From the NCBI RefSeq assembly GCF_018100805.1, contig NZ_JAGJEA010000004.1:124001-188000 (forward strand): a stretch of 64,000 nt of DNA, read 5' to 3'. Positions 8,296 to 17,024 of this stretch are shown here, one piece after another (the stretch's first letter is position 1; each line of letters begins with the position of its first letter). Both the position numbers and the translations under genes were made by a program. Below the pieces are notes generated by a model that saw only the letters and a program-made list of their open reading frames with translations, was not told the DNA's origin and did not search any database. This stretch comes from Aquimarina sp. MMG016 (GTDB lineage: Bacteria > Bacteroidota > Bacteroidia > Flavobacteriales > Flavobacteriaceae).

Positions 8296-9623
8296 TAAGC
8301 GCTTTGTGAAATGGATTTTGGTTCTTTAGATTTCCAATGCTTCGGCAATTGTTTCAATAGTGCTTTTCTAAACGCATGATAATCTACAGTAATCGTATGT
8401 CTTGGTGTATCAATTTGTTTATAATGAGGATGTGTAACTTCTCTTTGGCACAAATTTTTAATATTAGAAGGCATTTTCCACTGATCAGTCAAATAGTTAG
8501 CTAGAATTTTACTTTGTAACTCTGATCCCGGCCAAATACAGCCTAGCGGCTGGAACATCCCTACAAAAAATAGATCGTGATATTCTGGATGAAACATTTT
8601 TAGATACAAAGGAACAGGACCATCACTATAATTCACAAAAGATTCATCAAAAAAGGTATGTTTCAAAACATAACCTGTACAAGCAATAATTACATCTACA
8701 TCCTCCGTGGTGCCATCCTTAAAATGCACGGTATTTCCCTTTAAGCTCTCGATATCTACCTTAGGATGCACTTTACCATGTCTAATTTTATACAATAATT
8801 CGTCATTTATAGTAGGATGCGTCTGCCCGAATTTGGTTTTTACCTCTTGTAGACCATATAATTTATTCTTTCCCAGCAAGATACTCAATAACCGATCATT
8901 AAACCAGCTTCTAATCTTAATCGGTAACCAGGATGAACGAGCTCCAACTATATCAGATGGTAATCCAAAAAAGAATTTAGGAATAATGCGATACCCCCTT
9001 CTCCAACTAATACTAGTTTTTTTACTTACCCTACTAGTTTCTACAGCAACATCACAAGCAGAATTACCGCCGCCAATTACCAGAATACGTTTATCCGCAA
9101 ATGGAGCTGCTTTTTTATAATGATGAGAATGCATGAACTGACCTGCAAATTCTCCAGGGTATTCAGGCATTCTGGGAACAGAATGATGCCCATTACAAAC
9201 TACTAAATCTGTAAAGGTTTCTATTCTTTCTTTACCTTCCTGAACAATGGTGATCTTCCATTCGTTTGCTTTAACCCGATCACAGTGTTTCACCGAAGTT
9301 CCAAATTCTATATAAGGATAAAGATCAAATTGTTTTGCATACGCTTGAAAATACCTTCTTAACTCATCGTGAGAAGGGTAATCAGCTACAGTTTTATCAA
9401 AATCATCAAAAGTATAATCTTCATATTGTGATAGAGTCTTAGAACTAATAATATGAGTAGTTTCAAAAACACTAGAATGACTTTCATCCTCAGAGTAGAT
9501 CCAATTTCCTCCAACCTCATTATTACGATCATAGCAAACTACCTCAAGATCTTTATCTTTTAAATTCTTGAGTGCTGTAATACCACTAGGACCAGCTCCT
9601 ATGATACAGATTCGCTTTTGCAT
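8295..9623 (-). CDS. flavin-containing monooxygenase (FMO-like)
   Basis: This class B flavin monooxygenase of 442 residues oxygenates a nitrogen or sulfur atom using FAD and NADPH. Visible motifs are the FAD-binding GAGPSG (residues 9-14), EVGGNWIY, the FMO-type sequence FAGQFMHSHHYKKA close to FxGxxxHxxxY, the second dinucleotide motif GGGNSACDVAVE (about 186), and the late CTGY. The overall layout is like eukaryotic FMO and bacterial trimethylamine monooxygenase; the substrate cannot be told. The gene is followed by the coupled M23 peptidase gene. Confidence 0.92.
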   Translation of the reverse strand: MQKRICIIGAGPSGITALKNLKDKDLEVVCYDRNNEVGGNWIYSEDESHSSVFETTHIISSKTLSQYEDYTFDDFDKTVADYPSHDELRRYFQAYAKQFDLYPYIEFGTSVKHCDRVKANEWKITIVQEGKERIETFTDLVVCNGHHSVPRMPEYPGEFAGQFMHSHHYKKAAPFADKRILVIGGGNSACDVAVETSRVSKKTSISWRRGYRIIPKFFFGLPSDIVGARSSWLPIKIRSWFNDRLLSILLGKNKLYGLQEVKTKFGQTHPTINDELLYKIRHGKVHPKVDIESLKGNTVHFKDGTTEDVDVIIACTGYVLKHTFFDESFVNYSDGPVPLYLKMFHPEYHDLFFVGMFQPLGCIWPGSELQSKILANYLTDQWKMPSNIKNLCQREVTHPHYKQIDTPRHTITVDYHAFRKALLKQLPKHWKSKEPKSISQSA

Positions 9624-9705
9624 ACCTCATTATTAATTTGGTATGTAAAATAGAGAATGTATTGGATTTTTAAAAATATTTTTGTTTAATAAAATTTTAT
9701 AACCA

Positions 9706-10101
9706 CTATAAAGAGAATGTTTTATCTATTCTTCGTTTCAGCATGGTCACTTGTACAAAGAACAATAGTATTAAAAATATTATCCCGTAGCTTGTTGTCT
9801 TATCAAGTGTAAGTCCGGAAAGAGGGCTTTTAAAGCCTTCAAAAGCAATTGGTGTAAGGTTTATTTTATCAAACATAGATTCTCCTTCTCCTGACATAAA
9901 AAGCAAAAGACTTAGACAGCTAAACACAATTGATGCAATAACGATCCAAGCTTTTTTGGAAATCAGAGGTTTATAAACTATTGATTCTTCAATAGTAGAA
10001 GTTTCTACTTGATTCATCACATTGTTTAAAAAATCCGAAGAAGGATGTTCCAATCCTGCCTCTTTTACTAATTTTTCTATGTCATTATATCGCTCTTCCA
10101 T
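9706..10101 (-). CDS. putative membrane partner (anti-sigma-like) of the ECF sigma factor
   Basis: A 131-residue protein has two hydrophobic segments (IVIASIVFSCLSLLLFM, and IIFLILLFFVQVTML near the C-terminus). The short N-terminal cytoplasmic part contains EKLVKEAGLEHPSSDFLNNVM. It overlaps the upstream sigma factor gene by 17 nt when started at the ATG at 10101; a GTG three codons earlier is possible. Position and topology suggest it tethers or modulates the sigma factor, although no canonical zinc anti-sigma motif (HxxxCxxC) is present. Confidence 0.7.
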   Translation of the reverse strand: MEERYNDIEKLVKEAGLEHPSSDFLNNVMNQVETSTIEESIVYKPLISKKAWIVIASIVFSCLSLLLFMSGEGESMFDKINLTPIAFEGFKSPLSGLTLDKTTSYGIIFLILLFFVQVTMLKRRIDKTFSL

Positions 10102-10672
10102 TTTCTGCACTTATTTCTGGCAAAATGTAATATTTTAATATCGAATATAGTTTTTTTCTGCTTCGATACAACTTAATTTTCACATTATCTGCTGTTAAAC
10201 CTATGATCTCAACTATTTCTTTTACGCTTTTTTCTTCAAAATAATATAAAGTAATTATGGCTGCTTCATCTTCTGGAAGCTTCATTATACTATCTGATAT
10301 GATTTGTTTTCTTTCTTTATTCTGCAAATACCCCAAAGCATCATTAACCAACTCCATTTCCCCCTCACTAATATCCTCAATAATTTCTGATGCCATCATA
10401 CGTTTTGCAGCTTTTATGGCATCCAGGCTTTTGCGATAAGCAATAGTATACAACCAGGTAGAAAATTTAGCATCTCCTCTGTATTTACTCAAAGATTGAT
10501 ATGCTTTTACAAAAGTATCTTGCGCCACTTCTTCTGCCTGTTCCTTATTCTTAACCATACGCAAAACCACAGTATGCACTAAACTCTGATAGCGCTCCAC
10601 TAATTCTGAAAAAGCATTTACCTCTCCGGCAAGTACTTTATCTATATAATATTGATCTGATTGATGGTTCAT
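10085..10672 (-). CDS. ECF-type RNA polymerase sigma factor
   Basis: The 195 residues carry region 2 (FSELVERYQSLVHTVVLRMVKN, AEEVAQDTFVKAYQSLSKYRGD, FSTWLYTIAYRKSLD) and region 4 (MKLPEDEAAIITLYYFEEKSVKEIVEIIGLTADNVKIKLYRSRKKL). It directs RNA polymerase to a small stress or envelope regulon. It shares a 17-nt overlap with the downstream membrane protein gene, the usual sigma/anti-sigma order. The divergent intergenic region contains an inverted GGTTACA/TGTAACC pair (10703-10709, 10754-10760) that might be part of a self-recognised promoter. Confidence 0.95.
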   Translation of the reverse strand: MNHQSDQYYIDKVLAGEVNAFSELVERYQSLVHTVVLRMVKNKEQAEEVAQDTFVKAYQSLSKYRGDAKFSTWLYTIAYRKSLDAIKAAKRMMASEIIEDISEGEMELVNDALGYLQNKERKQIISDSIMKLPEDEAAIITLYYFEEKSVKEIVEIIGLTADNVKIKLYRSRKKLYSILKYYILPEISAENGRAI

Positions 10673-10828
10673 TTACAGGTAGGACGACACCAATTTAACT
10701 ATGGTTACATTTTATATGCTAAAAAGTACAAAAAATATTTTTTCTTACTTTTTTGTAACCAGATCGAATTATCTACTGTCATAGAAGAAAAACGAATAGT
10801 TAAGTTTAACCTTTTAAAAATTAAAATT

Positions 10829-11206
10829 ATGCACGCAGCAGAAGTACTAATACCTTTAATTATTTTCGGAAGCATCTTTGGAATCTTCTATTTATTCGTA
10901 ACTGCCAGGAATAAAGAACGTCTGGCTCTTATAGATAAAGGAGCGGATGCTTCTATATTTTATAGTAGTAAAACAAAACGAGTAACACCTGTCTGGAAAG
11001 TGTTTATCCTAAATCTATCCTTATTACTAATGGGGATTGGCGTTGGAATTTTTATTGCCGGAATTCTTAATATATCTATGGGAGTAGAAGATGAAATTGC
11101 ATATCCAGGAACTATATTCTTAATGGCAGGAGTAGGTTTATTTATTGGTTTTAATATGACCAAGAACCTAGATAAAGAGAATCAATTGGATAAAAAAAGT
11201 CAATAA
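10829..11206 (+). CDS. small inner-membrane protein, DUF6249-like
   Basis: A 125-residue protein with three hydrophobic segments: LIPLIIFGSIFGIFYLFV, ILNLSLLLMGIGVGIFIAGIL and GTIFLMAGVGLFIGF. Between the first and second is a conserved-looking loop NKERLALIDKGADAS typical of DUF6249-type flavobacterial membrane proteins. I start at the ATG at 10829, since the upstream in-frame extension is not protein-like. It is transcribed divergently from the ECF sigma gene, and such proteins often accompany ECF sigma operons. The molecular role is unknown. Confidence 0.8.
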   Translation: MHAAEVLIPLIIFGSIFGIFYLFVTARNKERLALIDKGADASIFYSSKTKRVTPVWKVFILNLSLLLMGIGVGIFIAGILNISMGVEDEIAYPGTIFLMAGVGLFIGFNMTKNLDKENQLDKKSQ

Positions 11207-11217
11207 CATCAAGAACT

Positions 11218-11247
11218 AAAAAACCCATCGAAGTTCGATGGGTTTTT
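11218..11247. terminator. bidirectional intrinsic terminator
   Basis: AAAACCCATCG and CGATGGGTTTT pair perfectly around an AAGTT loop, with A and T runs on the two sides. It serves the DUF6249-like gene on the plus strand and the facing secreted-protein gene on the minus strand. Confidence 0.9.
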
Positions 11248-11267
11248 AAAATATTTTTATTCAGTTC

Positions 11268-11894
11268 TTACATATCTGCAACCTGACCGTTATCCACAAA
11301 TTTTTCTACTACTACTGCATCTCCTTCATTATTTTCAATAAAATATACTCCAGCTGGTAATTGACTTAAGTCTACAAAACCTTGAGTTTTAGTTAAGATA
11401 TGAACTGTGTTTTTTACTTCGAATAGTTTAATTTGATCACCTTCTTTAAAATCAACGATCGTTATAAGGTCACCTTCTCTTTCTATAGCTAAAAGATTAT
11501 CATCAGAATTACTGTAAAAACTTTCTAATTCTTCTTCTAAAGCCACATCTTCAACCTCAACCATTTTACTATCACGCTCAACTACATAAGAATCATCCAA
11601 TGCTTTCTCTAATAATAATTCTTCATCTGTTCTTTCTATAACAACAGACTTACCTTTACTATTTTCTAATAAATATTTACCTGCAGGTAACATACTAAGA
11701 TCAATCTGATCACTGGTTTTAGACAAAATATGTTCTCCAGACTCAAATTCAAAAAGCTTTAATTTATCTCCTTCTTGAAAATCAACAACACTAACAACTA
11801 AACCTTCTCTTTCAATTCTTAATGCATCATCATCGATATTTGCATTAACATTGATAAAGAATAGTAAGCTAAAAATAGTTGCTAAAGTTCTCAT
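11268..11894 (-). CDS. exported protein made of two copies of one beta module
   Basis: After a signal peptide (MRTLATIFSLLFFINVNA) the 208-residue protein contains the same module of about 70 residues twice. Copy one runs from ALRIEREGLVVSVVDF to GKSVVIER and copy two from LLAIEREGDLITIVDF to GDAVVVEK. Both have KLFE, HILTKT/HILSKT and LPAG[KV]Y. Each module resembles the beta strands of T9SS-type C-terminal sorting domains (the LPAGVYFI phrase), but it is duplicated and fills the whole mature protein. A short acidic linker (VEDVALEEELES) separates them. I choose the ATG at 11894; upstream in-frame codons are not signal-like. Function unknown. Confidence 0.8.
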   Translation of the reverse strand: MRTLATIFSLLFFINVNANIDDDALRIEREGLVVSVVDFQEGDKLKLFEFESGEHILSKTSDQIDLSMLPAGKYLLENSKGKSVVIERTDEELLLEKALDDSYVVERDSKMVEVEDVALEEELESFYSNSDDNLLAIEREGDLITIVDFKEGDQIKLFEVKNTVHILTKTQGFVDLSQLPAGVYFIENNEGDAVVVEKFVDNGQVADM

Positions 11895-11951
11895 TTCTTT
11901 TAATTTATCTTTTGTAGTTAAGAGTAAACTTATTACGGTTTTACCACACAA

Positions 11952-12255
11952 TAATAATATTAAATTATCGTTGCTTAAAGTAAATTCCTGATTTTTAGAT
12001 CAAATGAGGTTGATTTTCGACCAATGACACAAAAAATGTTAATTTCACCCTTTATAAGTATTAAAATATTGATTTTCAATGTTTTATATTTTTAAAAATC
12101 CTAAAACATAGATTAAATACATAATATCTTAGACAAAAGAATCAATAATCTGATATTAGCCTACAAAAAATCTCTAAAAACCTTTAACAATAACATAAGG
12201 GACATCTGTAAAATTTATATCAAATTTAACATTACAGGTTAGTTATATTAACCAT
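11952..12255. other. AT-rich non-coding gap
   Basis: This stretch of about 300 bases holds no reading frame with coding character. The only structure I see is a short hairpin GGTTA-gttatat-TAACC (12237-12253) next to the following terminator. It probably contains the promoter of the minus-strand secreted-protein gene, but no clean TAnnTTTG was found. Confidence 0.5.
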
Positions 12256-12296
12256 AAAAAGCTCTATAATCTAAATGAAGACTATAGAGCTTTTTT
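12256..12296. terminator. bidirectional intrinsic terminator of the ECF operon
   Basis: AAAAAGCTCTATA (12256-12268) and TATAGAGCTTTTT (12283-12295) form a 13-bp perfect stem around a 14-base loop. It lies just past the stop of the last gene of the minus-strand ECF sigma operon. Confidence 0.88.
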
Positions 12297-12322
12297 ACAA
12301 TTAACACTTTGCTATAAAAAAT

Positions 12323-13726
12323 CTATTGCAATATTATCTCACTATATTTAGCATTGATTGTTATTGCCTTATCCGTATTACGAGTATCCTGAAAACCATT
12401 GATAAATACATTTCCAAAATTTCTTCTCGCATTAGTTTTTAAAGTCTTAGGTAATGAAATCAGACTTTGAGCACCACTATAAGTAAAATTAAATGCTGCT
12501 TTTGGTAACTTGAGTTTGAAATCACTATTCACTACAGCCAGATCCAAAGTCGAAAAGGATTCTCCAAGATTAGCAATAGTAATAGCGCCAAAACTTCCGG
12601 TTATCGCTCCATTTTCGTCCAACTGCTGTATAAAAATATTACTGGAGTCAGAATTAACCTGAAGGTTTTTTGCATTTTCTATCCTACAATTCTTTACATA
12701 ATTAATTACCAATCGGCCATTATTCCATTGACGGACGAGTATAGGAGAATACGATGCTTTAATAAAAGTCTGATCGCCATCAATAATATTAGCCTCTAAT
12801 TTAGTATGCGAAAGAGATGCTCTGACATTATTAGATCGCTCCGCCAATCGCACATCTCCGTGACGAATATTAAGTCTAAGCTTAGCATCTTTAGGCACTT
12901 TGACTTTTATTCTTTTCGTCATATTGCTAGTCCCTTTTTTGTTAGTAGAAGAGTTATATCTATAAACTGTGACATTACCTCTTTGCTGTTGACTCTCAAA
13001 ATCCCTAATAAACTGAGCCGCCCAAGCTTGCATTTCTCTCCCGAATTGTTGTCCCCAGGCGTCCATATCATTACCTACCCGGTTACCCCAAGCTTCAACC
13101 TTAATTTCCATTTGAGGAACTATTTTTTCTACATTCTTCTCGAATTGCTTTCCCCAATCTTCCATTGCAACCTTAAAATCATCTCCATATTTTTCTTGCA
13201 TCTGGTTTTCCCATTGCTGAATATACTCTTCTTCATTCTCCTGATACTTATTGTAATCAAAGTTGATACTAGCTAAGTTTTGAGAAAGAGCACTGGGCAT
13301 AGGGTTATTGGCTACATTCTCCATAAGTGGTCCTAACAAATCTTTAATCATAGGTGCCAACATCTTTAACTCCTGTCCCCTCTCTCCCATTCTTACACTA
13401 GACGCGGTTATATTTCCTCCCCAAGGATTGCCTGCTACAGAATTAATAGTAACTTCTCTACTATTACCTAATACATCTACTTGCCAGCTATCGAGAATAC
13501 GCTTTCCATTCTCTTCGGTTAGGTTGTCTCCTTCTAAATAGGCTTGGACTTCTACGGTATTTTTATTCCAGGTTTCAAAAACAATATCAGTATGAGTAGT
13601 ATTAAGGTTTACAGTAACATCTTTATTTACTGAAAATTTTTCGCTTAACTTGCTCTGTTTATCCTGTGCAAACACACTTGCACAACATAATATGCCAAGG
13701 GCGACAACATTAAGCTTGTATTTCAT
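12323..13726 (-). CDS. exported DUF4097-like adhesin-type protein with a Trp-rich helical insert
   Basis: After the signal peptide MKYKLNVVALGILCCASVFA comes a beta-rich part (VNLNTTHTDIVFETWNKNTVEVQAYLEG). The region from about residue 160 to 240 is helical, with regularly spaced Trp (IQQWENQM, MEDWGKQFE, VEAWGNRV, MDAWGQQF, MQAWAAQF). The C-terminal half is repetitive beta (RIKVKVPKDAKLRLNIRHGDVRL), typical of DUF4097/auto-transporter-like beta-helix proteins. It is the last gene of an operon with an ECF sigma factor and a membrane protein, overlapping the latter by 17 nt when started at the ATG at 13726. It is probably an envelope protein sensed or controlled by this sigma system. Confidence 0.82.
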   Translation of the reverse strand: MKYKLNVVALGILCCASVFAQDKQSKLSEKFSVNKDVTVNLNTTHTDIVFETWNKNTVEVQAYLEGDNLTEENGKRILDSWQVDVLGNSREVTINSVAGNPWGGNITASSVRMGERGQELKMLAPMIKDLLGPLMENVANNPMPSALSQNLASINFDYNKYQENEEEYIQQWENQMQEKYGDDFKVAMEDWGKQFEKNVEKIVPQMEIKVEAWGNRVGNDMDAWGQQFGREMQAWAAQFIRDFESQQQRGNVTVYRYNSSTNKKGTSNMTKRIKVKVPKDAKLRLNIRHGDVRLAERSNNVRASLSHTKLEANIIDGDQTFIKASYSPILVRQWNNGRLVINYVKNCRIENAKNLQVNSDSSNIFIQQLDENGAITGSFGAITIANLGESFSTLDLAVVNSDFKLKLPKAAFNFTYSGAQSLISLPKTLKTNARRNFGNVFINGFQDTRNTDKAITINAKYSEIILQ

Positions 13727-14318
13727 TGTAATTTTCATTTTCAATTTTTTCTAATTCTTTTAGTTTCTCTTGCAATCTTGTCAAAAGAGTAAGCCTCATT
13801 GTCAAATTCTCTTTCATTGCTTCTATACTTTGCATATTTGGACCTACTTTTAAAAACTCTTCATTAAGTCTTTGATATTCTTTATCCAAATTTTCTAATC
13901 GTTTCATAAAACTCTCTACCAGTTCTCTATTTGTATCATCAATTTTAATCTGAGATAAATAAAACTTAACTGTGGTAAATACCGTATTTTCTACTTGTTC
14001 ATAATCTGGATATATCTCAGCCACAGATGAAGACTGCTTAGTTAAAACTACCGTAGAATTTTTTACCGGGCTTTCTGTTGAATTTACTACTTCTGTTGTT
14101 CCCTTATCATTTCCGAATTGATTAAAAGCCATAAAAGAGACTGATAAAATCACAACTACACTAGCAGCAATCCTAATCCAGGAATAATCAAAACCTCTTT
14201 TTTGTTTAGGAAGTTCTTTCTCTAATCGATCCATAAAACGTTGCTGATGCCCTTCTCTAATACGCTCAGAAGGAATCTGCTTATCCTGCTTTAACAGTTC
14301 TCTAATATCCTGTGCCAT
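13710..14318 (-). CDS. single-pass membrane protein, probable anti-sigma partner
   Basis: The 202-residue protein has a cytoplasmic N-terminus of about 45 residues (DIRELLKQDKQIPSERIREG), one transmembrane helix (WIRIAASVVVILSVSFMAF), and a periplasmic C-terminal half that is a long coiled-coil-like helix rich in E, K and L (LVESFMKRLENLDKEYQRL onward). This is the shape of an anti-sigma factor with an envelope sensor, though no zinc anti-sigma motif is seen. It overlaps the sigma gene upstream and the exported protein gene downstream, each by 17 nt, so all three are co-translated. Confidence 0.78.
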   Translation of the reverse strand: MAQDIRELLKQDKQIPSERIREGHQQRFMDRLEKELPKQKRGFDYSWIRIAASVVVILSVSFMAFNQFGNDKGTTEVVNSTESPVKNSTVVLTKQSSSVAEIYPDYEQVENTVFTTVKFYLSQIKIDDTNRELVESFMKRLENLDKEYQRLNEEFLKVGPNMQSIEAMKENLTMRLTLLTRLQEKLKELEKIENENYNEIQA

Positions 14319-14847
14319 CTCTTAAATGTTTTAATTGATCTTGTAATTGTTTTTTTCCTCTATGCACTAATGTTCTGGAGGAAACCGGGGTGATATCTAA
14401 TATTTCGCTGATCTCATTATGATCATAACCTTCAATTAAAAATAGCATAACTGCATACTTATATTTTTCAGGCAATGTCTCAATTGCCTTTTTTACTTCG
14501 TCGACTGTAACGGAATCAGAAACGGACCAATCGTTATGTTCTTCTACAGTACTCATCACCTGCTCATTTATAGCAACCATATTCATTTTTTTTGCTTTAA
14601 GCATATCTATACTCTTATTTATTACGATACGCTTTAACCATGCACCAAAAGTCACATCACCAGTAAATTGATGAAGCCTTGTAAAAGCTTTTATAAAAGA
14701 TTCCTGCATAGCTTCTTCTGCCTCAAAAGGATCTTTAAGGAAACGTAACGCTACATAATACATACCATCACAGTACTTATTATAAAGCTTCATTTGTGCT
14801 CTACGATCGTTAGCCCTACATTGTTCTATTAGCTCGCTTTGTAACAA
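14302..14847 (-). CDS. ECF-type RNA polymerase sigma factor (second)
   Basis: 181 residues with clear sigma region 2 (FEAEEAMQESFIKAFTRLHQFTGD, then FGAWLKRIVINKSIDMLK) and region 4 (LPEKYKYAVMLFLIEGYDHNEISEILDITPVSSRTLVHRGKKQL). The only start in frame after an upstream stop is TTG at 14847, giving MLQSELIEQC. It heads a three-gene operon with overlapping genes that ends at the terminator near 12.26 kb. By family it should control envelope genes, including its own operon. Confidence 0.94.
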   Translation of the reverse strand: MLQSELIEQCRANDRRAQMKLYNKYCDGMYYVALRFLKDPFEAEEAMQESFIKAFTRLHQFTGDVTFGAWLKRIVINKSIDMLKAKKMNMVAINEQVMSTVEEHNDWSVSDSVTVDEVKKAIETLPEKYKYAVMLFLIEGYDHNEISEILDITPVSSRTLVHRGKKQLQDQLKHLRDGTGY

Positions 14848-15098
14848 ACTTCTTTAACTTATTTGGTTAGTGATTACTTCTCTATGACAATTAAAACCGG
14901 TTTCAATTGCTATTCTCTCTATATAGACGAAATTCTATCTATAAATGTTGCAAAATTAGAAATAAAAATACTTTTAATTACACAATTAACTGAATATCAA
15001 ATTATTAATAAAAAATTAACTATTCAAAAAGTAAGCTTCAGCCTAAAATAAGTACTACATAGCAGATCAACTTTTTGTTAACCAAAAACCTATTAAAA

Positions 15099-15320
15099 AT
15101 GTATAAAACAATTAAAAATGACAACCTTGTCAAAAATGAAGAAATTGAAGGAGTCTACCGTTTAATCGAAAAGAATATGGATTGCACCAAAAAAGTAATC
15201 AAACATATTGATGTATTAATTGAAAATCGCCTCTACCCGGAATCAGCATTTAAGTCTTTGACTTCGCTAAGAAACGTATGTGCTATAAATGTAATGAACC
15301 TTCTTAAAGCCGCAGGTTAG
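15099..15320 (+). CDS. small unknown cytoplasmic protein
   Basis: A 73-residue helical frame (MYKTIKNDNLVKNEEIEGVY, ending NVMNLLKAAG). It starts with ATG preceded by the A-rich run TATTAAAA typical of flavobacterial ribosome sites. It carries two cysteines and no membrane segment. I do not recognise the family, and coding status rests on codon look and the start context only. It sits alone between the second ECF sigma gene and the oxidoreductase gene, whose stop lies 15 nt away on the other strand. Confidence 0.5.
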   Translation: MYKTIKNDNLVKNEEIEGVYRLIEKNMDCTKKVIKHIDVLIENRLYPESAFKSLTSLRNVCAINVMNLLKAAG

Positions 15321-15335
15321 TGAAATGTAAAGTAA

Positions 15336-16934
15336 TTAATATTTGGACATAATTTCTTTAAACTGTTTACTCATGTTCCACTTAACAATAGTAGAAGCCG
15401 TAAGTATTCCACTTGCCATAGCCCCACCGACACCGACCAAGGTGATATCTTGTCCGGTAAGATATAAACCCTTGATATGGGTTCGTGGACGCAATACTCT
15501 TGTTTTAAAACGTTGAGGAGCATGAGTCACACCATAGATCTCTCCTTTTTGATAATTACTAAATTTCTTTGTAGAGACCGGCGAAGATACCTCAGCATGG
15601 ATAATATGCTCTTTTAATTGGGGATACAACTCAAATAGAAGAGCTAATCCTTTATTTTTAAAATCTTCCTTAATCTCATCATATTCATCACCTCTATTTA
15701 ACCAAGGTTGATCTTCGAATTTATTAAAATCCTTATACCAGGCTCTTCCAATGAGCTGGATGGTAGCAGTATCAGGATGCTCAGTTGGCCATAAACTATC
15801 TTTGGCAGACGGAAAAGAAATATATGCAAATGATAGTTTCTTATCTGACAAATTCTCTTTATCGTTCAGAATTTTATCTGTATCCTTATCAGCATACCAC
15901 CAAATATTATATTTTGGTAATCCTAAATCTGCATCGCTTTTATTTAGCCCAACATATAAGCATAAATGACAGGTAGAAGATTCTATCTTACCAAAATTCT
16001 TATGTTTTTTTTGTAAAACATCAGCATCAAGCAAATGATTGAAAGTATTGTATGCGCCTGCATTACTGATAACATTTTCACAATCAAATAACTGACCATT
16101 AATTGTCAATCCTTTTATAGTTTTTCCTAAGGTGATGATTTTCTCAACTTTAGCATTGATATAAACCGATACACCTAATGTTTCTAAATGTTCTATGATT
16201 GTTTCATGGATACGATTAGCTCCACCTCTGGGATAATTACCCCCATCAATGAAATGATTAATCACAATACAATGTGCTGCAAAACTACTTTCTTTAGGAG
16301 ATAACCCATAATTACCACATTGTGCACATAATGCTGCTATAAGCTCTTGATTATCCGTGATACTACTCAATACCTCATATGTTGTTTTATGAGATATCGA
16401 TCTATGAATTCTCCTGAATAAAGGTCCTAAAAGTACACTTAATGGAAACGGAAATGCTTTCTGCACAAAATACAAAAGGCTTTTTTTTGTTGATTTCTGT
16501 AATAACTCTATATAAGAATCAATAGCAGATTTATCATTAGGAAAATATTCATAAAACTTTTTCCTGAAATTCTCTACCCCACTTACAAATTCAAATTTTC
16601 TATCCCCTATATGCGCCACATCATAAGGATCTCCCATGGGATCCCATTCTAACTTATTATTTGACAAATAATTAAAGATACTCTTCAGTTTAGACTCTTC
16701 ATGCATATTACCTACATAATGCACACCAACATCCCAGACTAATCCTTTACGACGCTTAAAGGTATGCGTGAATCCTCCTGGAGTATAATGTTGCTCTAAA
16801 ATAACAACTTTCTTTCCTGCCTTTGCTAAAAAAACTGCTGTTGTTAATCCTCCAATTCCGGAGCCTATAATCACATACGTATCTTTATCAAAAGTAATAT
16901 CTGAAGTAAATTTCTTAAAGGATTTTTCAACCAT
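15336..16934 (-). CDS. FAD-dependent oxidoreductase, phytoene desaturase / retinol saturase family
   Basis: The N-terminal FAD-binding Rossmann motif IIGSGIGGLTTAVFLAKAGKKVVILEQH and the following PGGFTHTFKRRKGLVWDVGVHYVG are characteristic of the carotenoid desaturase and all-trans-retinol 13,14-reductase branch of flavin amine-oxidase-like enzymes. The C-terminal FAD-contact region is LYLTGQDITLVGVGGAMASG. Length (532 from the ATG at 16934) fits retinol-saturase-like proteins. An in-frame TTG seven codons upstream is less likely. No carotenoid genes are adjacent, so the substrate remains open; saturation of a polyene or lipid double bond is plausible. Confidence 0.88.
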   Translation of the reverse strand: MVEKSFKKFTSDITFDKDTYVIIGSGIGGLTTAVFLAKAGKKVVILEQHYTPGGFTHTFKRRKGLVWDVGVHYVGNMHEESKLKSIFNYLSNNKLEWDPMGDPYDVAHIGDRKFEFVSGVENFRKKFYEYFPNDKSAIDSYIELLQKSTKKSLLYFVQKAFPFPLSVLLGPLFRRIHRSISHKTTYEVLSSITDNQELIAALCAQCGNYGLSPKESSFAAHCIVINHFIDGGNYPRGGANRIHETIIEHLETLGVSVYINAKVEKIITLGKTIKGLTINGQLFDCENVISNAGAYNTFNHLLDADVLQKKHKNFGKIESSTCHLCLYVGLNKSDADLGLPKYNIWWYADKDTDKILNDKENLSDKKLSFAYISFPSAKDSLWPTEHPDTATIQLIGRAWYKDFNKFEDQPWLNRGDEYDEIKEDFKNKGLALLFELYPQLKEHIIHAEVSSPVSTKKFSNYQKGEIYGVTHAPQRFKTRVLRPRTHIKGLYLTGQDITLVGVGGAMASGILTASTIVKWNMSKQFKEIMSKY

Positions 16935-17024
16935 GAATTTGTAGTAATGGCTCAAAAGTACATAAATATGTGTTTAATTAACATTCAAATAAATTATCTT
17001 TAGAAATAATTAAAAAATACTTGT

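Noticed and set aside
14863..15051. 62-codon frame between the ECF sigma gene and the small protein at 15099
   Set aside because: It starts with ATG, but its composition is not protein-like, and it overlaps the promoter region of the divergent sigma gene.
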